56,482 bases of DNA from Desulfonatronum sp. (GTDB lineage: Bacteria > Desulfobacterota > Desulfovibrionia > Desulfovibrionales > Desulfonatronaceae). Positions 1 through 8,410 of the stretch are shown piece after piece. The translations under genes and the position numbers were made by a program. Under the pieces are notes generated by a model. That model was given only the letters and a program-made list of their open reading frames with translations, had not been told where the DNA came from and searched no databases. Positions within the stretch are counted from its first letter, which is position 1, and each line of letters begins with the position of its first letter. The stretch lies in assembly GCA_011049455.1 (NCBI GenBank), contig DSBL01000008.1:1-56482 (forward strand). The letters run 5' to 3'.

Positions 1-66
1 TCCCTGGCCATTTACGCCCTGGTCGTGAACCTGATCCTGCTGTTCGCCAACCCCTTCATCGGCTAA
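1..66 (+). CDS. atpE: ATP synthase F0 subunit c, C-terminal fragment
   Basis: Only the last 21 codons and a TAA are inside the window, so the gene is truncated by the window edge. The fragment reads as one hydrophobic helix ending LLFANPFIG, which matches the C-terminal membrane helix of the proteolipid ring subunit c of F-type ATP synthase. The ion-binding carboxylate would lie upstream and cannot be seen. A strong terminator follows about 30 bases after the stop. The call rests on a short but characteristic tail, so an unrelated membrane protein is not fully excluded. Confidence 0.7.
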   Translation, partial: SLAIYALVVNLILLFANPFIG

Positions 67-95
67 CGACAGACATCGACAAAACAGTGGTTGAA

Positions 96-125
96 AAGAC
101 CGTCCCCGCGGGGACGGTCTTTTTT
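96..125 (+). terminator. Rho-independent terminator after atpE
   Basis: A perfect 26-bp palindrome (13-bp arms, AAGACCGTCCCCG and its complement) occupies 96-121. A run of T continues to 125. It separates the atp genes from rex. Confidence 0.9.
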
Positions 126-135
126 CACCCCGTGC

Positions 136-153
136 TTGTTCACTATTTCACAA
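136..153. promoter_or_regulatory. Candidate Rex operator in front of rex
   Basis: The 18-bp sequence TTGTTCACTATTTCACAA ends one base before the GTG start of rex. The right half (ATTTCACAA) is identical to the Rex consensus half-site TTGTGAAAT in reverse complement. The left half keeps TTGT and has substitutions after it. Autoregulation by Rex is known in other bacteria. The extreme closeness to the start codon implies either a roadblock or a somewhat downstream true start. Confidence 0.5.
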
Positions 154-154
154 C

Positions 155-826
155 GTGTGCCCTGCATCCAAAAGCAAACATATCCCACGGGCCACTATTC
201 AACGCCTGGCCATCTATCTTCAAGTTCTTGACGCACTTGACAACGAAAACGTTGAGGTCATCTCTTCCGAACGGCTGGCCGCGGCCTGCGACGTCAATCC
301 CTCTCAAATCCGCAAGGACCTTGCGTATTTCGGCGAATTCGGCGTCCGCGGCGTGGGCTACAATGTCCCCAAACTCATTCAATCCATCAAGGAATCCCTC
401 GGCACGGACAGAATTTGGCGCGTAGCGCTCATCGGGGTTGGCAACCTCGGTCGATCCCTTTTGCGCTACCAGGGCTTTCTCAAACGGGGCTTTCAAATCG
501 TGGCTGCCTTTGACTGCGACCCTTTCAAGATCGGGGATACCGTCGCCGGCCTTGAAGTGATGTGCCCCAGGCGCATGAAGGAGCATGTCCGTGACTTGCA
601 TATCGAAATCGGCATCATCACCACACCTGCGGAGCGCGCCCAGCGCGCGGCGAACCATCTCATAGAGGCGGACATTCGCTGCATCCTGAATTTCGCCGCG
701 GCCAGAATCCAGGTTCCCGAACACATTTACGTTGAATACGTCGATTTTTTTCATCACATGTATGCGCTGACCTTCAAGTACTGTATCGGGGAGGCTCAAC
801 GCGCCGAAAAAACTCCATCTTCCTAA
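155..826 (+). CDS. rex: Redox-sensing transcriptional repressor Rex
   Basis: The 223-residue product matches the Rex family in length and layout. An N-terminal winged helix (about residues 10-75, including the stretch [17 protein letters not shown]) precedes a Rossmann NAD(H)-binding domain starting at about residue 88 with the nucleotide loop [12 protein letters not shown]-terminal swapped helix follows. Rex senses the NADH/NAD+ ratio in the cytoplasm and releases its operators when NADH is high. The GTG at 155 has no clear Shine-Dalgarno sequence. A Rex-like palindrome sits immediately upstream. The stop lies one base before rfaE2, so the two are probably co-transcribed. Confidence 0.95.
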   Translation: MCPASKSKHIPRATIQRLAIYLQVLDALDNENVEVISSERLAAACDVNPSQIRKDLAYFGEFGVRGVGYNVPKLIQSIKESLGTDRIWRVALIGVGNLGRSLLRYQGFLKRGFQIVAAFDCDPFKIGDTVAGLEVMCPRRMKEHVRDLHIEIGIITTPAERAQRAANHLIEADIRCILNFAAARIQVPEHIYVEYVDFFHHMYALTFKYCIGEAQRAEKTPSS

Positions 827-827
827 A

Positions 828-1325
828 ATGACCGCCTCGCTCCTGTCGCATTCAAAGATCCTCTCGTTACAGGAATTCTTGACCAAGTCCGCGGGACAAT
901 CCCTGGGGACCATCGTATTTACCAACGGCTGCTTTGACCTGCTGCACGCCGGCCACGTGCACCTGTTGCGTCGTGCCCGGGCTTACGGGGACGCATTGAT
1001 TGTCGGCCTGAATAGTGACGCATCGGTTCGCCGCCTCAAAGGACGAAGCCGCCCGATTTTCTCCCTGGTTGAAAGGGCCTATGTTCTCTCCGGCCTGGAA
1101 TGCGTGGACAGGGTTCTGCCCTTTGAGGAAGACACCCCCCTGGAATTGATCCGGGCCGTTCATCCCCACGTGCTGATCAAGGGCGGAGACTGGCCGAAGG
1201 AACGCATCGTCGGCGCCTCGGACGTGGAATCCTGGGGCGGAAGCGTGTTCAGTCTGGAACTGCTGCCAGGCTATTCCACCACCTCGACGGTTCGCCGGAT
1301 TATACAGTTGGCTGATCAATCCTGA
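828..1325 (+). CDS. rfaE2: D-glycero-beta-D-manno-heptose 1-phosphate adenylyltransferase
   Basis: The 165-residue protein is a stand-alone cytidylyltransferase-fold enzyme equivalent to the C-terminal half of HldE. The signature [16 protein letters not shown] carries the HxGH nucleotide-binding motif near residue 40, and a second block ([11 protein letters not shown]) is typical of the family. It activates heptose-1-phosphate with ATP for ADP-heptose synthesis, the LPS inner-core precursor. The epimerase acting at the end of the same pathway, hldD, is also in this window at 41694. It starts directly after the rex stop, so it is likely translated from the same message. Confidence 0.93.
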   Translation: MTASLLSHSKILSLQEFLTKSAGQSLGTIVFTNGCFDLLHAGHVHLLRRARAYGDALIVGLNSDASVRRLKGRSRPIFSLVERAYVLSGLECVDRVLPFEEDTPLELIRAVHPHVLIKGGDWPKERIVGASDVESWGGSVFSLELLPGYSTTSTVRRIIQLADQS

Positions 1326-1337
1326 ACCCCCGGCCGG

Positions 1338-1367
1338 TTGACACCCCGTTGTCTTCCGTTCAATACA
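1338..1367 (+). promoter_or_regulatory. Possible sigma-70 promoter for trpB2
   Basis: A perfect -35 hexamer TTGACA lies at 1338-1343. The best -10 after an 18-bp spacer is AATACA (1362-1367), which is poor. It lies between rfaE2 and trpB2, where a new transcript would be expected. Weak evidence. Confidence 0.25.
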
Positions 1368-1450
1368 ACTCGCGTGCAGGGGACAAATGCACGCCTTGCA
1401 ATCCTTCTTTCCTCGGCAAAATCAACCCGACATCCATGGGGGAATCATCA

Positions 1451-2797
1451 ATGGATTACCGTATCATCCTGCCGGAAAAAGACATGCCCAAACAATGGTT
1501 CAACATCCTGCCGGACCTCTCGCCTCCTCTTGCCCCGCCGCTGGATCCGGCCACCGGCCAGCCTTTGGGTCCGGAAAAACTGGCGACCATTTTCCCCATG
1601 GCCGTGATCGAACAGGAAATGTCCCCTCACCGCTGGATTGATATTCCTCAACCGGTCTGGGACATCTATCGCCTGTACCGTCCCACGCCCCTGGTCCGCG
1701 CCCACCGACTGGAGGCTGCCCTGGGCACCAAGGCCCGTATCTACTACAAAAACGAATCCCTCTCACCGGCCGGATCCCACAAGCCGAACACCGCTATTGC
1801 CCAGGCGTATTACAACAAGATGGAGGGAGTGCGTCGGCTGACCACGGAAACCGGAGCCGGACAATGGGGCACTGCACTGTCCTTTGCCTGCAAAATGTTC
1901 GGCATGCAGTGCACGGTGTATATGGTCCGGTGCAGCTACGAGCAAAAACCCTACCGCGGCGTGCTGATCCGCTCCTATGGCGCCGAAGTTTTCCCCTCAC
2001 CGTCGCCGCGCACCGCTGCCGGCAGGGCCGTACTGGCTGAAAACCCCGATTCCGGCGGCAGTCTGGGCCTGGCCATTTCCGAAGCCGTGGAGGATGCAGC
2101 CACCCATGAAGATGCCAAATACTCCCTGGGCAGCGTGCTCAACCACGTGCTTCTGCATCAAACCATCACCGGCTTGGAAACACAAAAGCAGCTGGCCATG
2201 GCCGGAGAAAAACCCGACGTGCTCGTGGGCTGTGTGGGAGGGGGCAGCAATTTCGGCGGCCTGATTCTGCCTTTTGTCCCCCAAAAAATGGCTGGAAAGG
2301 GACCCCGCCTCGTGGCCGTGGAACCCAAGGCCTGCCCGACCCTGACCAAGGGTGAGTTTCGGTACGACTACGGCGACATGGCCAAAATGACTCCGCTGTT
2401 GAAAATGCACACCCTGGGTTCCGGCTATTTTCCACCGCCCATCCATGCCGGGGGCTTGCGCTACCACGGCGATGCTCCGATCCTGTCCCATCTTGTGAAC
2501 CAGGGACTGGTGGAATCCACGTCGTATTTTCAAACCGAGGTGTTCGAGGCGGCCCGGTTCTTTCTGCAAAATGAAGGGTTTCTGCCCGCTCCGGAAACCG
2601 CCCACGCCGTCAAGGCGGTCATGGATGTGGCCCGAAAGAGCGATCCAGGCACGGTCATCGTCTTTCTATACTCCGGCCACGGTCTGCTGGACCTGGGCGC
2701 TTACGATGCCTTCAACCAGGGCAACCTCAAGGACGACGAATTCGCCGAGGAGGACATCAGGAAAGCCTTGGCGTCCTGTCCCCAAGTCGGTTTTTGA
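1451..2797 (+). CDS. trpB: TrpB2-type tryptophan synthase beta chain
   Basis: The 448-residue PLP enzyme belongs to the long TrpB2 branch, not the TrpA-partnered TrpB1 branch. The Schiff-base lysine sits in [11 protein letters not shown], followed by [11 protein letters not shown], and the phosphate-binding glycine loop is [11 protein letters not shown]. It condenses indole with serine to give tryptophan. TrpB2 enzymes often lack a TrpA partner and may salvage free indole, and no trpA is in the window. The ATG at 1451 is chosen because a purine-rich GGGGGAA lies about 8 bases upstream. In-frame ATGs at 1349 and 1435 are less well supported. The indolepyruvate oxidoreductase at 34804-37238 is another aromatic-metabolism enzyme here. 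Confidence 0.93.
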   Translation: MDYRIILPEKDMPKQWFNILPDLSPPLAPPLDPATGQPLGPEKLATIFPMAVIEQEMSPHRWIDIPQPVWDIYRLYRPTPLVRAHRLEAALGTKARIYYKNESLSPAGSHKPNTAIAQAYYNKMEGVRRLTTETGAGQWGTALSFACKMFGMQCTVYMVRCSYEQKPYRGVLIRSYGAEVFPSPSPRTAAGRAVLAENPDSGGSLGLAISEAVEDAATHEDAKYSLGSVLNHVLLHQTITGLETQKQLAMAGEKPDVLVGCVGGGSNFGGLILPFVPQKMAGKGPRLVAVEPKACPTLTKGEFRYDYGDMAKMTPLLKMHTLGSGYFPPPIHAGGLRYHGDAPILSHLVNQGLVESTSYFQTEVFEAARFFLQNEGFLPAPETAHAVKAVMDVARKSDPGTVIVFLYSGHGLLDLGAYDAFNQGNLKDDEFAEEDIRKALASCPQVGF

Positions 2798-2847
2798 TTT
2801 TCCGGATCATTCAACATACATGCAAAAGGAGGGCGCAAACCACCCTT

Positions 2848-4596
2848 ATGTTCCGCATTCGCCGCATCCATGACGCCGCATGGCCCGGTGATGCCCGGGT
2901 CATCTCCCAGGTCCAGGGTATTTTGCGGGAGCAATTCCCCCTGCTGGCCTCCGAGGATGTCGAAAAACTGCCGGAACAACTCCGAAATCCTCTGAAATTC
3001 AGGTTTCGCAGCATTCTTTACGTCGCTGAGGGCGCAAACAGCCGTCTGAAGGGTTTTGCCTTGTTTATGCACGCCCCTGACCTGCATTTCGGTTATCTGG
3101 ATTATGTCTCCGCAGCCAAGCTGCAGACCGGCGCAGGCGTGGGCGGAGCCTTGTACACCCGGGTTCGTGAAGAGGCCAAAGCACTTGAGCTGACGGGCCT
3201 ATTCTTCGAGTGCCTGCCCGACGAGCCGGCTCTTTGCCCCGACCCGATGACCCTGAAACAGAACAAGGCTCGGTTGCGTTTTTACGAACGCTTCGGAGCC
3301 AGGCCCATCGTGGGCACGGCCTATGAAACGCCGCTTACGCCCGAAAGCACCTGTCCTCCGTATTTGGTCTTCGATGCCCTGGACCAGGGCAAGCCCCTGC
3401 GCCGCAGGGACGCCCAAAAAGCCGTCAGGGCTATTTTGGAGCGCAAATACGCCGAATGCTGCCCTCCGAACTATGTGGACATGGTGGTGCACTCCTTTGC
3501 CGACGACCCGGTCCGTCTTCGGGAACCGAGGTATGTCCTGACCGCAAAGCACCAAGCATCCGCGGTCCGGCCTGTCCTGTACACGGATAAGACGATCGCC
3601 TTGGTCGTCAACGACCAGCACGACATTCATCACGTTCCTGAACGCGGATATGTGCAGGCCCCGGTGCGCATCCGCTCCATTCTGAAGGACATTGAACCGT
3701 TGGGATACTTCCAACCCGTTTCCGTGCGTCACTTTGGCGAGGAGCACATTCTGGCCGTGCATGATCGCAAACTGGTGGAATACCTGAAACGGGCCACGGC
3801 CCTGCTGGGACCCGGGGAATCGGTATACCCGTACGTCTTTCCGATTCGCAACGCGGCCCGTCCGCCCAAGGAACTGCCTGTGCGCGCCGGATACTTCTGC
3901 ATCGACACCTTCACGCCCATCACTCGCAACGCCTTCCTGGCGGCCAAACGGGCCGTGGACTGCGCCCTGACCGCGGTCCAGTGCCTGCGCGAGGAATACC
4001 GCGTGGCCTACGCCCTGGTCAGGCCACCGGGGCATCATGCCGAGCGCAGGGTCTTCGGCGGGTTTTGCTATTTCAACTCCGCGGCAGTGGCCGCGCATTG
4101 CATGAGCGCGCTGGGCCGAGTGGCCGTGCTGGACATCGACTACCACCATGGCAACGGCACCCAGGACATCTTCTATCGCCGCGCGGACGTGCTCACCGTG
4201 TCCTTGCACGGCCATCCGCGCTTCGCCTACCCGTACTTCAGCGGCTATGAAGAAGAAAAAGGTGAGGGGGAGGGCGAGGGGTATAATATGAACATCCCCC
4301 TGTCGGAGCAGGTGGACGGCGCCGCCTACCGCGAGGCCTTGGCCAGGGCTTTGCGCCGCATAATCCGGTTCGCGCCGCGAATCTTGATCATCGCCCTGGG
4401 CCTGGATCCGGCCAAGGGCGATCCCACGGGCTCGTGGAGTTTGACGGCCAAGGATTTTGAACGCAACGGCCGGATGCTCGGAGAATTGCGTCTGCCCACA
4501 TTGATAATCCAGGAAGGCGGCTACCGCATCCGCTCCCTGGGCACCAACGCCAAGTATTTTTTTCAGGGCTTTGCCGCCGGTGCCTTTGCCCGGTAA
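2848..4596 (+). CDS. GNAT acetyltransferase fused to acetylpolyamine/HDAC-type deacetylase
   Basis: The 582-residue protein has two domains. Residues about 1-175 form a GNAT domain with an acetyl-CoA loop QTGAGVGGAL (residues 93-102). Residues about 240-582 form a class II HDAC-like amidohydrolase with the catalytic His dyad H396-H397 (RPPGHHAE), zinc ligands D431 and H433 (DIDYHHGNGT), a third Asp near 520-525 and catalytic Y559 (EGGY). The YPYFSGYEEE...GEGEGEGYN segment resembles acetylpolyamine amidohydrolases more than protein deacetylases. Coupling acetylation and deacetylation in one chain suggests polyamine or lysine acetyl turnover; the substrate is inferred. The start at 2848 follows an AAGGAGGG with rather long spacing, and an ATG at 2794 overlapping trpB2 is the alternative. 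Confidence 0.88.
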   Translation: MFRIRRIHDAAWPGDARVISQVQGILREQFPLLASEDVEKLPEQLRNPLKFRFRSILYVAEGANSRLKGFALFMHAPDLHFGYLDYVSAAKLQTGAGVGGALYTRVREEAKALELTGLFFECLPDEPALCPDPMTLKQNKARLRFYERFGARPIVGTAYETPLTPESTCPPYLVFDALDQGKPLRRRDAQKAVRAILERKYAECCPPNYVDMVVHSFADDPVRLREPRYVLTAKHQASAVRPVLYTDKTIALVVNDQHDIHHVPERGYVQAPVRIRSILKDIEPLGYFQPVSVRHFGEEHILAVHDRKLVEYLKRATALLGPGESVYPYVFPIRNAARPPKELPVRAGYFCIDTFTPITRNAFLAAKRAVDCALTAVQCLREEYRVAYALVRPPGHHAERRVFGGFCYFNSAAVAAHCMSALGRVAVLDIDYHHGNGTQDIFYRRADVLTVSLHGHPRFAYPYFSGYEEEKGEGEGEGYNMNIPLSEQVDGAAYREALARALRRIIRFAPRILIIALGLDPAKGDPTGSWSLTAKDFERNGRMLGELRLPTLIIQEGGYRIRSLGTNAKYFFQGFAAGAFAR

Positions 4597-4670
4597 CGGA
4601 TAAAATTCGCAAAAAACAGGATGTGAAAGCAGCTCAGAAAATCGCAAGGGAAATGAAAAGAGTCGGCAAC

Positions 4671-4689
4671 GTCGTTAAATGACAACGAC
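4671..4689. terminator. Weak hairpin between convergent genes
   Basis: A 6-bp stem (GTCGTT / AACGAC) with a 7-base loop lies between the plus-strand deacetylase and the minus-strand phosphoesterase. No clear U-tract follows, so a terminator role is only a guess from position. Confidence 0.25.
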
Positions 4690-4702
4690 TTGATCCTTTC
4701 GT

Positions 4703-5167
4703 CTACTTTTCGAAGCTGAGAATTTCCGGCTGCATGGACCCGTCCGCGATGTGAATCAGGGCCATGGACACCGGACGCCCGCGGCGTTTGGGGCCAATGC
4801 TGCCGGGGTTAAGATACAACACGCCGTTTTTCATGATGATGTCCGGCAGATGTGTGTGGCCGTGGATCACCGCGTCCAGCCCTGCGGCAGCGGGGTCCAG
4901 ATTCAGGGTGTACAGATCGTGCAGGACGTAAAAACGCTTGTCTGCGAATTCAACGACTTCCGTTTTCTGAATGGCCGCATCCGGATACACCCGGTCCATG
5001 TTGCCCAGCACAAAAACTGCTCGCTGCATGGACTGCAAGACAGTGATGATCTCTCGGCCGCAAATGTCGCCGGCATGAATGATCAGATCACAGCCTTGCA
5101 ATATCTTGCAGGCTTCATTGCGCAATAGTCCGTGAGTGTCCGAAATAACCCCGATGGTTGCGTGCAT
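4703..5167 (-). CDS. YfcE/MJ0936-type metallophosphoesterase
   Basis: The 154-residue protein has the compact calcineurin-like fold motifs in order: GVISDTHG near residue 10, HAGDI near 34, a GNMD block near 56, HGHTH near 104 and a terminal NPGSI. These supply the two-metal site. Relatives are phosphodiesterases of 150-180 residues with uncertain physiological substrates. The ATG at 5167 is the first start. It lies just downstream of the glutaminyl cyclase gene on the same strand, 4 bases after that gene's stop at 5172, so the two are probably co-transcribed. Confidence 0.9.
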   Translation of the reverse strand: MHATIGVISDTHGLLRNEACKILQGCDLIIHAGDICGREIITVLQSMQRAVFVLGNMDRVYPDAAIQKTEVVEFADKRFYVLHDLYTLNLDPAAAGLDAVIHGHTHLPDIIMKNGVLYLNPGSIGPKRRGRPVSMALIHIADGSMQPEILSFEK

Positions 5168-5171
5168 TAAA

Positions 5172-5993
5172 CTATTCCCGTGCTCTGTCAGTGTTCAGCG
5201 GAGCGGCAGTGATTTCAATCTCAAAAAGCACGGGCCAAAGCTTGCCGGTCACGAAAATACGCTGTTCGTGTTGATCCCAGGCAATGCCGTTGGCCACTGC
5301 CTCCGGGGGGAGACGCCTGCGAATGCCCAAAACCCCGGACAGATCCAGCCACCCCGTCACCTGCCCGCTTTCAGGGTCAATGCGGGCGATCCGTTTTGTG
5401 GGAAAAACATTGGCCCAGATCTCACCGTCAATGTATTCCAGCTCGTTCAGGCCGGACAGCGGACGACCCTGGTCAAAAACGGCGAACCGTGAAAGCTCCC
5501 CGCAGGTTCGCCCATCCAGGCGACGCAACCAGCTGGTGCCGTCGCTCATGATCAAGCCCTGTTCGTCTCCGGTCAGTCCCCAGCCCTCGCCGGAGTAAAG
5601 AAACGTCCCCTGCTGTTCAAGGCCTGCCAGATCATAGACAAAACCCGTACCAGAACGCCAAGTGAGCTGAATCAGCCGATCCTCCCACAAGGCCAAACCT
5701 TCGCCGAAATAGTTATGCGGCAGATTGCGCTTTTGAAGCACCCGCCCGGTTTCCAATTCCACCTTACGAAGGGAGGATGTGCCCCAGCCGCCCGTGCTCT
5801 CGTAAAGCAGGCCTTCGTGAAACAACAGCCCTTGAGTAAAGGCGTCGGGATCGTGGGGAAAGGTGTGCAGGATCTTGAAAGAAAGGAGATTTTTGGTGCT
5901 TCCCGGCAGGAACGCCAAAACCGTTGAGGGACCAAAAAAAACCGGTCCCGTCAGCATTGTCGCAACAGTGCGCACGAAATCACGGCGGTGCAT
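5172..5993 (-). CDS. Glutaminyl-peptide cyclotransferase, exported
   Basis: The 273-residue product matches the plant/bacterial beta-propeller glutaminyl cyclase family (glutamine cyclotransferase), with the blocks HTFPHDPDAFTQGLLF and LNELEYIDGEIWANVFPT. These enzymes convert N-terminal glutamine to pyroglutamate. The N-terminus, MHRRDFVRTVATML followed by a hydrophobic stretch, is a Tat-like signal, so action in the periplasm is likely. The start at 5993 is preferred because the reading frame upstream of it is occupied by the CPBP protease gene in another frame. It lies between that protease and the phosphoesterase in one minus-strand cluster. Confidence 0.85.
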   Translation of the reverse strand: MHRRDFVRTVATMLTGPVFFGPSTVLAFLPGSTKNLLSFKILHTFPHDPDAFTQGLLFHEGLLYESTGGWGTSSLRKVELETGRVLQKRNLPHNYFGEGLALWEDRLIQLTWRSGTGFVYDLAGLEQQGTFLYSGEGWGLTGDEQGLIMSDGTSWLRRLDGRTCGELSRFAVFDQGRPLSGLNELEYIDGEIWANVFPTKRIARIDPESGQVTGWLDLSGVLGIRRRLPPEAVANGIAWDQHEQRIFVTGKLWPVLFEIEITAAPLNTDRARE

Positions 5994-6007
5994 GGTTGTT
6001 CTCGTTC

Positions 6008-6406
6008 CTACAATCGATAAAAAAACCAAAAGTTGAATAAAAAATGCGCCAGCCAGCACGGTGCAATCCGCTGGTAACGGTCCCAGATCCAACCGAAAAT
6101 CAGCGAAGGCGCAAAAACCGCCGCGGCCCACACCAGCGGCTGGGCAATCAGGTGGACTGCCGCGAAAACCGCTGAGGCCAAAACATTCGCCAGACTCAAA
6201 GGGCCAATCCGTCGGCTCAAAAAAACAACGCGCGACAACTCGCGCTGCAACAGCCCCCGGAAAACAATCTCCTCGGCCAAAGCCAGAACGGCCAGCCGCC
6301 ACCAGGCAATGCGCAAGGCTGGCTCGGGCAATGCCCAAGCCAGCAGGCCGAGCGCGAGGACGGCGAAATATCGCCAATCCCGGTACCACGACTCGCCTGT
6401 GTTCAT
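6008..6406 (-). CDS. Compact CPBP-family glutamic intramembrane protease
   Basis: At 132 residues this is short for the CPBP (Abi/CAAX protease-like) family, which usually exceeds 200 residues. All three catalytic motifs are nevertheless present in order: EEIVFRG (EExxxR) near residue 46, FAAVH (FxxxH) near 85 and HFLFN (HxxxN) near 123. Hydrophobic segments indicate three to four membrane helices. It may process a membrane peptide or act as a sorting protease; very short relatives are known from protein-sorting systems. Substrate unknown. The stop lies 14 bases before the start of the glutaminyl cyclase gene, so they form one transcription unit. Confidence 0.75.
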   Translation of the reverse strand: MNTGESWYRDWRYFAVLALGLLAWALPEPALRIAWWRLAVLALAEEIVFRGLLQRELSRVVFLSRRIGPLSLANVLASAVFAAVHLIAQPLVWAAAVFAPSLIFGWIWDRYQRIAPCWLAHFLFNFWFFYRL

Positions 6407-6430
6407 AAATCCAGGCTTTTCAACGGACGG

Positions 6431-7321
6431 CTAAAGTTTACAGGGATATCCGCAAATCCATAAGCTGGCCTTGGTCAAAGTCCGTGCCAAGCGCAGGCTG
6501 ACCGACCCGAACTGGCGCTCATACATCATGCCCCGGCCCGTACCGGCCCGGCCCACGGCTACCACGGCGTAGCGACCCTGATCGGCCTCGCGCAAAATGC
6601 CTTGAACATAATCCTTTTCAGCCAGCACTTTAGTGGATATTCGCTTTGCGGGGATTTCATTGACCTCGAGCATGCGCACGGCATTCTCAATGATCAATTT
6701 CTCGTCGCGCGGGTCCCTCTGCAACGGATCGGCAAGATAGGCCACGCAAATGGAATGACGACCTTCATTTTGGCACATGAATCCGACATGATCCGCCGCG
6801 CACAGGCCCTGTTTTGATCCGTCTACGCAAAGCAGAACATTGTCGCGGGTCAAATCCGGCTCCCGGCAGACCCAAAAAGGAAAATCCAGGTTTTCGTCGA
6901 AAACGGCCTCCTGATACCGCTCCACCAGGTACTCTTCCAGGCGGGCCGCCCCCCTGCGGCCCAGCACCACGGCGTCATAATGCCCTTGCTCGGCAAGGCC
7001 CGCCAGTTCATTAATTGTTGGGCATTGCTGAAGGCCTTCCTCGATTTGCAAAGCGGATGTCTCAAACCCCTTTTCGAAAAACATTTTCTCAGCCAGGGCC
7101 ACGGCCTTTTCCAAAAGCAAGGGGTTGGCCGAAATTCCCGCGGAGGATGTGGGCGGCATCAGGACCAGATCCAGTTTCAGGTCCGTGGCCGGTGAGAAAA
7201 AATGGATGATAAAGCGCATTCCGTGAAGAAAAGCGGCATCCTCGCTGACGGTTATCAGCAATCTTCTTGGCATGGGAGTTCCGTCATCCATGGGTTGAAG
7301 CACGTGACAATACCTGGACAC
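6431..7321 (-). CDS. Tandem universal stress protein
   Basis: The 296-residue protein carries two UspA-like domains. The first (about residues 18-155) begins RRLLITVSEDAAF and ends YDAVVLGRRG. The second (about 160-296) begins DNVLLCVDGSKQ and ends with YAVVAVGRAGTGRGMMYERQFGSVS, which resembles the ATP-binding G2xG9xG(S/T) signature. Tandem Usp proteins are cytoplasmic and generally stress-induced; the actual role is unknown. The GTG at 7321 is supported by an AGGAG five bases upstream. An ATG 11 codons in is the alternative. Confidence 0.85.
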   Translation of the reverse strand: MSRYCHVLQPMDDGTPMPRRLLITVSEDAAFLHGMRFIIHFFSPATDLKLDLVLMPPTSSAGISANPLLLEKAVALAEKMFFEKGFETSALQIEEGLQQCPTINELAGLAEQGHYDAVVLGRRGAARLEEYLVERYQEAVFDENLDFPFWVCREPDLTRDNVLLCVDGSKQGLCAADHVGFMCQNEGRHSICVAYLADPLQRDPRDEKLIIENAVRMLEVNEIPAKRISTKVLAEKDYVQGILREADQGRYAVVAVGRAGTGRGMMYERQFGSVSLRLARTLTKASLWICGYPCKL

Positions 7322-7333
7322 CTTGACTCCTGA

Positions 7334-7741
7334 TCAGTTAAGCGGACTGAAATTTTGCCATTGAACCCAGATCCTGCGCGTACGCGGTCCGTCGAATTCA
7401 GCCAGAAAAACCCCCTGCCACGTTCCCAGAACAAGCCGCCCGCCCTGAACCAGAACCCGTATATCCGCGCCCATCAGGCTGGCCTTGACGTGGGCGTCAC
7501 TGTTGCCCTCGGCGTGTTGATAATCGCCCTGATTGGGGATCAAACGGCGCAAAGTGGTCAGGATATCCCTGGCCACAGCGGGATCCGCGGCCTCATTAAT
7601 GGTCAGCCCGGCTGTGGTGTGCGGACAAAAAAGCACCACCATTCCGTCCTGCCATTGCTTCTCCGCGACGACTTCCCGCACTCGGGCCGTAATATCCACC
7701 ATGGTTTCCCGTTGCAGCGTACTGATACGCAATTCATGCAT
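7334..7741 (-). CDS. YjbQ/UPF0047 family protein
   Basis: The 135-residue single-domain protein has the family's conserved blocks: FCPHTTAGLTINE near residue 45 with the invariant His, and GNSDAHVKASLMG near 80, plus the terminal GTWQGVFLAEFDGPR. Length is normal (130-140). Members have been described as secondary thiamine-phosphate synthases by a side activity, and the true function is unsettled. It is directly upstream of the tandem Usp gene on the minus strand with a 12-base gap, so the two are probably co-transcribed. Confidence 0.9.
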   Translation of the reverse strand: MHELRISTLQRETMVDITARVREVVAEKQWQDGMVVLFCPHTTAGLTINEAADPAVARDILTTLRRLIPNQGDYQHAEGNSDAHVKASLMGADIRVLVQGGRLVLGTWQGVFLAEFDGPRTRRIWVQWQNFSPLN

Positions 7742-7790
7742 TCTCGGTGCTCCTGAATGTCATTCGTCTTGCAAAAAACAGATCAAAGAT

Positions 7791-7810
7791 TGACAGAAAA
7801 AAGACTGTCA
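7791..7810. repeat. Short inverted repeat upstream of YjbQ gene
   Basis: TGACAG and CTGTCA form a 6-bp inverted repeat separated by eight A/G-rich bases in the 201-base gap between the YjbQ gene and the redox operon. It could be an operator or the end of the redox operon transcript. There is no U-tract. Confidence 0.3.
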
Positions 7811-7942
7811 GACAAGGGAAAAGAATGAGCCGGGGGACAAGATATGAGAGGTCGTGAAAGAACAAACAGGTGGATGAAAATCATATATCCGCAATGATGA
7901 AGCCCGGGGAGCATTACGCCTCGAAGCCCTGTCCCCTGATCG

Positions 7943-8410
7943 TCATTTCTTGGGAATCAGATAGGTCGCATTCCCGGAAAGCTTTGCCGTCAGGGCAAGA
8001 AGGCCGAAAAGCATCGCCGCGGCCAGGTGGGACCAGCCGATGACCATGGTGGCTTCAGGAGAAAAAGACCAGCTGGGCAGATTTTTAAGAACTCGGAAAA
8101 AACCCGACCCGATGATCAAAACTACAGCACTGACACGCAGCCATCCCCAAAGGGTCAACGAGTAGCTCCGCTTGAACCGCGGGAAAAACGCGGCCCACTG
8201 CAACACAAGGAAAAGAAAAACCGATGCCCCCAGGTAATGCAGCACGTGTTGCACATAAAAGTCAGCGGTCCAGGCCATGCCCGGGATGTCCGAGACGGCG
8301 TAGCGCTTGAACAGCGGCATCTGCCCCAGACCGGAAACAATCAGCACAAGAATGCTCAATTGATAAATGCGGATTTGCCAGCGGAGAACAACGGAGGATT
8401 TTTTATTCAT
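7943..8410 (-). CDS. Cytochrome b-like four-helix membrane subunit
   Basis: The 155-residue product has four predicted membrane helices (about residues 12-33, 50-76, 86-108 and 118-142). Histidines occur in helix 2 (VQHVLHYLG) and helix 4 (GWSHLAAA), positions compatible with b-heme ligation as in formate dehydrogenase gamma-type subunits. Helix 1 lacks the usual histidine. It probably anchors the preceding Tat-exported Fe-S protein and exchanges electrons with the quinone pool; this is inference. The ATG at 8410 overlaps the end of the Fe-S gene by 8 bases, indicating translational coupling. It is the last gene of the six-gene redox operon. Confidence 0.7.
   Translation of the reverse strand: MNKKSSVVLRWQIRIYQLSILVLIVSGLGQMPLFKRYAVSDIPGMAWTADFYVQHVLHYLGASVFLFLVLQWAAFFPRFKRSYSLTLWGWLRVSAVVLIIGSGFFRVLKNLPSWSFSPEATMVIGWSHLAAAMLFGLLALTAKLSGNATYLIPKK

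Noticed and set aside
143-925. Long open frame on the minus strand across rex and rfaE2
   Set aside because: It is the antisense of two certain genes. The translation shows no family motif, and high GC content favours such shadow frames.
3199-4647. 482-codon open frame antisense to the GNAT-deacetylase gene
   Set aside because: It shadows a gene with intact catalytic motifs on the plus strand and has no recognisable protein features.
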